NCBI GenBank assembly: GCA_007280315.1
Contig: QYQC01000008.1
Span: 1 to 9,868, forward strand
Reading direction: 5' to 3'
DNA from: Betaproteobacteria bacterium
GTDB taxonomy: Bacteria; Pseudomonadota; Gammaproteobacteria; Burkholderiales; SG8-39
DNA length: 9,868 bases
Shown here: piece after piece, positions 5,737 through 9,868 of the stretch
Numbering within the stretch: the stretch's first letter is position 1
Layout: each line of letters opens with the position of its first letter
The notes under the pieces: generated by a model
What the model was told of the DNA's origin: nothing
What the model saw: the letters and a program-made list of their open reading frames with translations, nothing else
The model's database searches: none
Translations under genes and position numbers: made by a program

Positions 5737-7425
5737 ATGGCGACCACGATGCTCCGCGCGCTCGAACGCGCGAAAGACCGCTACGGCTCCGCTTGCGCCG
5801 ATTTGAAGCTTGCGTTGCTCGGCCGGCTGGAGCATGCCGATCTGCGCTCTGCGCGGGCGGTGTTGCGCCTGCACGAGGCGCTGTGCTTTCTGCGCGCCTA
5901 CCCGGACGATGCACGGGTTCTCGCTAAAGTCGAGCGCATGCTCTCTCGCTTCGCCGGGCGCGCCGACTTGAGGCGGCAGCGCGAGGCGCTCGTCGATTCC
6001 GGAATCGCAGGCACAGCGATCCGCTACCGCTTTTTCTGGTCCACGCTGCGTTGGCTGGTGCAGCGCTGGCCCGGAAGTCTGACCATCGACCGCAGCGAAG
6101 CCGAGATCGAAGACAAGATCGCTTCGGCGCTGCCGCTGCTCCTGACCTGGGCTGAAGCGGCTGCGCTGAAACAGTTCGATCCGCCGGCATTCGCGACGAT
6201 CGACCGGCTGCGCGCGCGCGGGGAGAGCGACGCGGCGTTTCTGGCGCGGCGCATCGCCGCCATGCCGGGCGATGCATTTACGCGCGAAGCCTTCCACGAC
6301 ACGATCGAGCCGACTTACGAACTGGCGGCGGGCCCGGTCACGCCGGCGCGCAGCCGCGCCAGACATGCCGCCGCGCCGATGGCCTATCAGCGGCAGGCGC
6401 TGCGGCGCGACCGCCCGGACCTGCGCCAGGAACTCGGGCGCCGTTACCGGGCGCTGCGTCGCGTATCGACTGGAGAAGGCGGGCAGTTGATCGAGTTGGC
6501 GCGAGGCGCAATGGTCACCAGATCGCGCGATCTCGACGCGTTCGCCTATGGCAATCCGCGCGACGTGCGCCTGGTCGACGACGGCGGCGGGCTGGGCTTC
6601 GCGCTGATCGGCGTGATCCCGGAGCGGCGCCAACTGGTGCCAGCCACCAGCGGCTACCTGATTCTGCATAACGGCGTGCCCATCGGCTACGGCGAGGCGT
6701 TCGTTATCGGGCGTTCGGCGACAATGACATTCAACGTTTTCGAAAGCTTTCGCGGCGGCGAGACTGCCTACACCTTTGCACGGACGCTGGCGATGGTGCG
6801 CCAGGTGTTCGGCGCGGAAACGTTCAGCTTCGATCAGTATCAGCTCGGAAAAGGCAATGACGAGGCCATTGCCACGGGTGCGTGGTGGTTCTATTACAAA
6901 CTGGGATTCCGGCCGCTCACTGTCGATGCTCGGCGGATTCTGCGAGTGGAATTGGTGCGCATGCGCGCCGACCCGGGCCATCGTTCGAGCCCAGCCACGC
7001 TGCGCGCGTTGGCGGAGTCGCACCTGCTGTTTGATCTCGATCGCTCGCGTACGCCGGCGAGGGCGGCGGTGGCCGAGCTCGGACTGCGCGTCGGCGATGG
7101 GCTCGCGCGCGCGAAAGGTGAGCGCGAGCGTGTGCTTGCGCAATGCAGCCTGGATGCAATGACGCTTACCGGCCTGCGTTCGCTCGGCGGCTTCAGCGCA
7201 GGCGAGCGTCTTGCCTGGCAGCGCTGGAGTCCGGTGGTGATGTTCGCACTGCCGGGTGTGTCGCGCTGGAGCGCCGCCGACCGGCGCGCCCTCGCGCAGG
7301 TGATCCGCGCCAAAGGCGGCCGTGACGAGGGCGAGTTTCTGGCGCGCTTCGCCGCGCACCCGAAGCTTGCGCGGGCGTTGTTCGCGCGGAACAAGGACTC
7401 GAAATCGCGCTACCCTGTGGCATGA
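5737..7425 (+). CDS. Conserved hypothetical protein with a GNAT-like segment
   Basis: A 562-residue cytosolic protein that I cannot assign to a named family. The N-terminal half (1-240) is helical and Arg/Ala-rich with no recognised motif. Residues about 300-400 look like an acetyltransferase (GNAT) fold: a GYLILHNGVPIGYGEAFVI strand pair, then TFNVFESFRGGE (331-342), YQLGKGNDEAI (368-378) and AWWFYYKLGFRP (382-393); a closing Y-K-x-GFRP is common in GNAT enzymes. I do not see a clear acetyl-CoA pyrophosphate-binding Q/R-x-x-G-x-G/A signature, so activity is uncertain. I chose ATG 5737; the frame is open upstream to a TTG at 5638, but the extra 33 residues are low-complexity. Its stop overlaps the radical SAM start (ATGA), so the two proteins are probably made together and may act on one substrate. 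Confidence 0.85.
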   Translation: MATTMLRALERAKDRYGSACADLKLALLGRLEHADLRSARAVLRLHEALCFLRAYPDDARVLAKVERMLSRFAGRADLRRQREALVDSGIAGTAIRYRFFWSTLRWLVQRWPGSLTIDRSEAEIEDKIASALPLLLTWAEAAALKQFDPPAFATIDRLRARGESDAAFLARRIAAMPGDAFTREAFHDTIEPTYELAAGPVTPARSRARHAAAPMAYQRQALRRDRPDLRQELGRRYRALRRVSTGEGGQLIELARGAMVTRSRDLDAFAYGNPRDVRLVDDGGGLGFALIGVIPERRQLVPATSGYLILHNGVPIGYGEAFVIGRSATMTFNVFESFRGGETAYTFARTLAMVRQVFGAETFSFDQYQLGKGNDEAIATGAWWFYYKLGFRPLTVDARRILRVELVRMRADPGHRSSPATLRALAESHLLFDLDRSRTPARAAVAELGLRVGDGLARAKGERERVLAQCSLDAMTLTGLRSLGGFSAGERLAWQRWSPVVMFALPGVSRWSAADRRALAQVIRAKGGRDEGEFLARFAAHPKLARALFARNKDSKSRYPVA

Positions 7426-8909
7426 ACATTTGCCTTGCGACGGTGCATGCGAAGCCGGCGTTTACACCGCTGGCACTGCTCTACCTGAAAGCGCATCTGG
7501 TCGCGCAGGGCACGCTTGCGGACGAGGCGGTGCTGATCCTGGAATTCAATCCGAGCGATGCGCCCGGCGAGATCGTACGCAAGGTGCTGCAAAGCGAACC
7601 TGCAATCGTCGGTCTCTCCTGCTACCTGTGGAACGTAACGACGCTGCTGGCCGCGGCGCGGCTTATCAAGAACCTGCAACCGGATATCCGCATCGTGCTG
7701 GGTGGACCGGAAGTCGGGCCGGAAGCGCGTTCGGTACTCGAACGCAATCCGTGGGTAGACTGCATAGTCAAGAGCGAGGGCGAGCTGGTTTTCAACCAGG
7801 TCTTGGACACATGGAAGCGTCGCGGTGACCTGGCGCTGGTGAAGGGCATTTGCTATCGGCGGGAACACGAGGTACTGGAAACTGAAAACGCCGGCCTCGT
7901 GCAGGATCTGAATCAGCTGGCATCGCCGCTACAGGTGTTCCGCAGCGATCCCACAGGGCGCATCGCCTGCGTCGAGACGCAGCGCGGATGCGTATTCAGC
8001 TGCAACTTCTGTTTCGAGGGCAAGAATCTGTCGATACGAAACCGCCGCTTCGATCTCGACCGGGTCAAGGACGAGATTTTGTTCTGGCTTCAGCGCGATG
8101 TCTCCTGGATCTATCTGATGGACCCGGTATTCAATTTGAACGCCGCGCGGGCGAAGGAGATCTGCCGATTTCTTGCCGAGCACAATCGAAAGCGCATCCC
8201 GGTTCACGCCGAGGTCTGGGCCGAGTTTATTGACGAGGAAATGGCGCAGCTGATGCATGCGGCACAGTTTCAGTTTCTCGAAGTGGGATTGCAAACCACG
8301 GACGAAAACGTGCTGGTCACGGTCGAACGCAGGCTTAAGCTCAAGCGCTTCCTCGAAGGGATCGACCACCTGAAGCGGCAGACTATCCCGTTTCAGGTCC
8401 AACTCATCTACGGGCTCCCGGGTGAAACAAAAGCGAGCTTTCGCACCTCACTGAATTTCGCCGCTTCCTTGCAAGCACCCGACCTTGCCGTGTTCCCGCT
8501 GATGGTCCTGCCAGGCACGGAACTGCGGGTAAAGGCGGCCAAGCTGAAGATCGACTACGACCCGGAACCGCCATACCTGATCCGCTCCCATTGCAGCATG
8601 GACGCGGCGGATATTGCCTACGGCCTTAGGGTCGCCGAGACGGTGAATGGCGTGGGAAGGCTGTGGACCATCCGTCTCCTTGCACGCGAACCCGGTGTGA
8701 CGCTGGCCGATGTAATCGACGCCTGGGTGGATTGGACCAACGGGGAATCGGCGGGAGGTGCTAGTCGGGATGCGGCGCCAGAAGCCGAAGCGCTACGGCG
8801 GTTCATTCTTCATTTCTGCGCGTTGAGGCGGATTCCGCCGGAATTCTACGAAGCGTCCTCGGCGGTCGAGCAGGGTGCGCTCATGCGCATCGAGGCGGTG
8901 CCGATCTGA
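7422..8909 (+). CDS. B12-binding-type radical SAM protein (DUF4080-like)
   Basis: A 495-residue protein. Residues 1-135 have the Rossmann-like cobalamin-binding layout of class B radical SAM enzymes: PLALLYLKAHL near the start, IVGLSCYLWN (62-71), VLGGPEVG (92-99) and SEGELVF (118-124). The cobalamin-ligating DxHxxG motif is absent, so B12 may bind base-off without His, or not at all. Residues about 180-400 form the radical SAM barrel: Cys190, Cys194 and Cys197 (GCVFSCNFC) bind the 4Fe-4S cluster that cleaves S-adenosylmethionine; LEVGLQT (275-281) and IYGLPGE fit later barrel strands. The overall pattern, including SCYLWN and GGPEVG, resembles radical SAM proteins carrying DUF4080. The C-terminal 90 residues are unassigned. 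It is translationally coupled (ATGA) to the GNAT-like gene and ends 5 bases before the convergent oxygenase. Substrate unknown; methylation or another radical modification is possible. Confidence 0.93.
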   Translation: MNICLATVHAKPAFTPLALLYLKAHLVAQGTLADEAVLILEFNPSDAPGEIVRKVLQSEPAIVGLSCYLWNVTTLLAAARLIKNLQPDIRIVLGGPEVGPEARSVLERNPWVDCIVKSEGELVFNQVLDTWKRRGDLALVKGICYRREHEVLETENAGLVQDLNQLASPLQVFRSDPTGRIACVETQRGCVFSCNFCFEGKNLSIRNRRFDLDRVKDEILFWLQRDVSWIYLMDPVFNLNAARAKEICRFLAEHNRKRIPVHAEVWAEFIDEEMAQLMHAAQFQFLEVGLQTTDENVLVTVERRLKLKRFLEGIDHLKRQTIPFQVQLIYGLPGETKASFRTSLNFAASLQAPDLAVFPLMVLPGTELRVKAAKLKIDYDPEPPYLIRSHCSMDAADIAYGLRVAETVNGVGRLWTIRLLAREPGVTLADVIDAWVDWTNGESAGGASRDAAPEAEALRRFILHFCALRRIPPEFYEASSAVEQGALMRIEAVPI

Positions 8910-8914
8910 GTGTG

Positions 8915-9565
8915 TTATTCGCTTCGCGCTGAAGCGCGCCGCAGCGAGGTAAAGAAGTCATCCATGTCGGAACGAAACCAGCCGGCAAAGGCGATTCTCG
9001 GTTCCTTGCCGGTCACGGCGCTCACCTGGTGTTCCAGTTGCAACGATATTCGAAACAGGGTGGCGTCGCCCCAGCCGGTATTGGCAACTTCGCGAATCAT
9101 CCGCTTGGAGATGAAATCGCGAAGCTGAAACAGACCTCCCGCGTAGGCGCGCGGACCCAGGTTGATGCTCATGCCGACCAGGCGGTGATCCTGCGCGTCG
9201 CCGACGTCGTCATGCCAGGAATCGTGGTGGACAGGATCCGGAAGCAGGCGATAGATGCGGCCGCGGAACACGCTTGCGCCGGAACAATCACACACCTCGC
9301 GAATCGCCCCAAGAAAGGCCGGCGAGTTGGAGACGAAATGCAGCAAGCTCAAAGCCAGCTCGTCATCGAGTACGTCTTCCGCCGCAATATTCTTCTCGAC
9401 CCGTCGAATCCAGCGTGGCTGCGACAGCCTCGGCAGAAGAAACTGAAGCAAATCGGTATCGAGAAGCTGTGGCAGCAGAACGTAACCGGATTGCGCGAAC
9501 TCCGATTTCAGCCGCCCGACGCAAGCCGGGTCGACGACTACGCTGGATTTTCGCAGTTGAATCAT
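8915..9565 (-). CDS. 2-oxoglutarate/Fe(II)-dependent oxygenase-like protein
   Basis: A 216-residue protein with the jelly-roll signature of 2OG-Fe(II) oxygenases, which hydroxylate substrates using O2 and 2-oxoglutarate. Metal ligands are likely His118 and Asp120 (WHDD, 117-120; His114 is an alternative) and the distal His179 (LEHQVSAVTG). Arg190 (EPRIAFAGWF, 188-197) is positioned to bind the 2-oxoglutarate carboxylate. The N-terminal FAQSGYVLLPQLLD (23-36) is the usual entry to this fold. The 1-based start at ATG 9565 has only a weak purine stretch upstream. It ends 5 bases from the convergent radical SAM gene and starts 66 bases after the thiamine-diphosphate enzyme, so those two may form an operon. 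Substrate unknown: small molecule, amino acid or protein are all possible. Confidence 0.85.
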   Translation of the reverse strand: MIQLRKSSVVVDPACVGRLKSEFAQSGYVLLPQLLDTDLLQFLLPRLSQPRWIRRVEKNIAAEDVLDDELALSLLHFVSNSPAFLGAIREVCDCSGASVFRGRIYRLLPDPVHHDSWHDDVGDAQDHRLVGMSINLGPRAYAGGLFQLRDFISKRMIREVANTGWGDATLFRISLQLEHQVSAVTGKEPRIAFAGWFRSDMDDFFTSLRRASARSE

Positions 9566-9631
9566 TCCGAGCCGGACAATCGCGTTGGGTTGCGCATTAC
9601 CACGGGCAGGTCACTCACGCTACAACGCGCC

Positions 9632-9868
9632 CTATATTCTGAACTCGATCAGAAACGGCCCGCGGCGGTCGCAGGCCGACTTGAACACGTCGGCGAACGC
9701 CTCGAGCGTTTCCACGCGCGTCGCCTCCACGCCCATGCCGCCGGCAAGCTTTACCCAATCGAGTTCGGGCCGCGCCAGATCGAACAGCTCGTTCGAAACG
9801 CGGCCGGGTTTTGCGCCCACCGAGACCAGTTCGCCATAAAGGATCTTGTAAATGCGGTTGGCAAACAC
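9632..9868 (-). CDS. Thiamine-diphosphate enzyme, acetolactate synthase type (C-terminal end)
   Basis: The last 78-79 residues of a protein that continues beyond the right window edge. The segment NRIYKILYGEL, then the LFDLARPELDWVKLAGGMGVEA block and finally RGPFLIEFRI, matches the C-terminal end of the pyrophosphate-binding domain of acetolactate synthase large-subunit-like enzymes (also benzoylformate decarboxylase relatives). These enzymes decarboxylate 2-oxo acids using thiamine diphosphate and Mg2+. The conserved GDGxxxxN cofactor motif would lie upstream, outside the window, so substrate class cannot be judged. The frame ends at TAG 9634-9632, 66 bases before the oxygenase-like gene in the same direction. 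Confidence 0.88.
   Translation of the reverse strand: MFANRIYKILYGELVSVGAKPGRVSNELFDLARPELDWVKLAGGMGVEATRVETLEAFADVFKSACDRRGPFLIEFRI

Noticed and set aside
5608..7359. 583-residue minus-strand open frame opposite the GNAT-like gene
   Set aside because: It is a shadow in GC-rich DNA: Arg/Ala/Gln-rich without motifs, and the plus frame has recognisable conserved segments and couples to the radical SAM gene.
7410..7868. 152-residue minus-strand open frame opposite the radical SAM gene
   Set aside because: It is a shadow frame with no motif; the plus strand encodes the conserved B12-binding-type domain.
8918..8937. Hairpin near the convergent gene ends (GCTTC...GAAGC) as a bidirectional terminator
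   Set aside because: It lies inside the oxygenase coding end, has short arms and lacks flanking T or A runs.
1..9868. CRISPR array, tRNA or rRNA genes
   Set aside because: No regularly spaced repeats, tRNA T-loop motifs or rRNA-like sequence were seen on either strand.

Overview
The window joins two kinds of DNA. Bases from about 142 to about 4,470 are visibly lower in GC and hold a tightly packed minus-strand operon of nucleotide-handling genes. From about 4,680 to the end the DNA is GC-rich and carries ordinary-looking chromosomal genes. High GC, a His-rich CzcD-like efflux pump and the type of metabolic genes fit a proteobacterium, perhaps a beta-proteobacterium; that is an inference from gene flavour only. 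There are no phage structural genes, tRNAs, rRNAs or CRISPR arrays.

Accessory operon, read right to left on the minus strand: (1) a three-domain protein (YprB-like RNase H-fold exonuclease, DUF429 RNase H-fold domain, P-loop nucleotide kinase), 4469-2391; (2) an adenylosuccinate-synthetase homologue, 2389-1349, in which the catalytic Asp of PurA is Ser, the substitution known from phage PurZ (2-aminoadenylosuccinate synthetase of the diaminopurine 'Z-genome' pathway); (3) a dCTP-deaminase/dUTPase-fold protein with a C-terminal membrane helix and coiled coil, lacking the deaminase Glu, 1346-357; (4) the N-terminal quarter of a deoxynucleoside kinase, 279-100, broken by foreign sequence at the left edge. 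Genes 1-3 are separated by only 1-2 bases, each with a good Shine-Dalgarno at the end of the preceding gene. Every member acts on nucleotides or nucleic acid ends, so the set looks like one system making, sensing or depleting deoxynucleotides. A plausible but unproven reading is a bacterial PurZ-based defence or nucleotide-modification cassette.

Left edge (1-141): probably the end of an inserted element, with four copies of a GAAGAAAACGGA-like motif and an incoming plus-strand reading frame. Between the operon and the chromosomal genes, 4470-4677 holds a 50-base imperfect inverted repeat close to the GC change.

Chromosomal side: a cation diffusion facilitator (minus, 5589-4678); divergent from it, a plus-strand pair with a 4-base ATGA overlap, an unassigned protein with a GNAT-like segment (5737-7425) and a B12-binding-type radical SAM protein resembling the DUF4080 group (7422-8909); convergent with these, a 2-oxoglutarate/Fe(II) oxygenase-like gene (9565-8915) and the C-terminal end of a thiamine-diphosphate enzyme of the acetolactate synthase type (from 9868 down to 9632, cut by the window edge).
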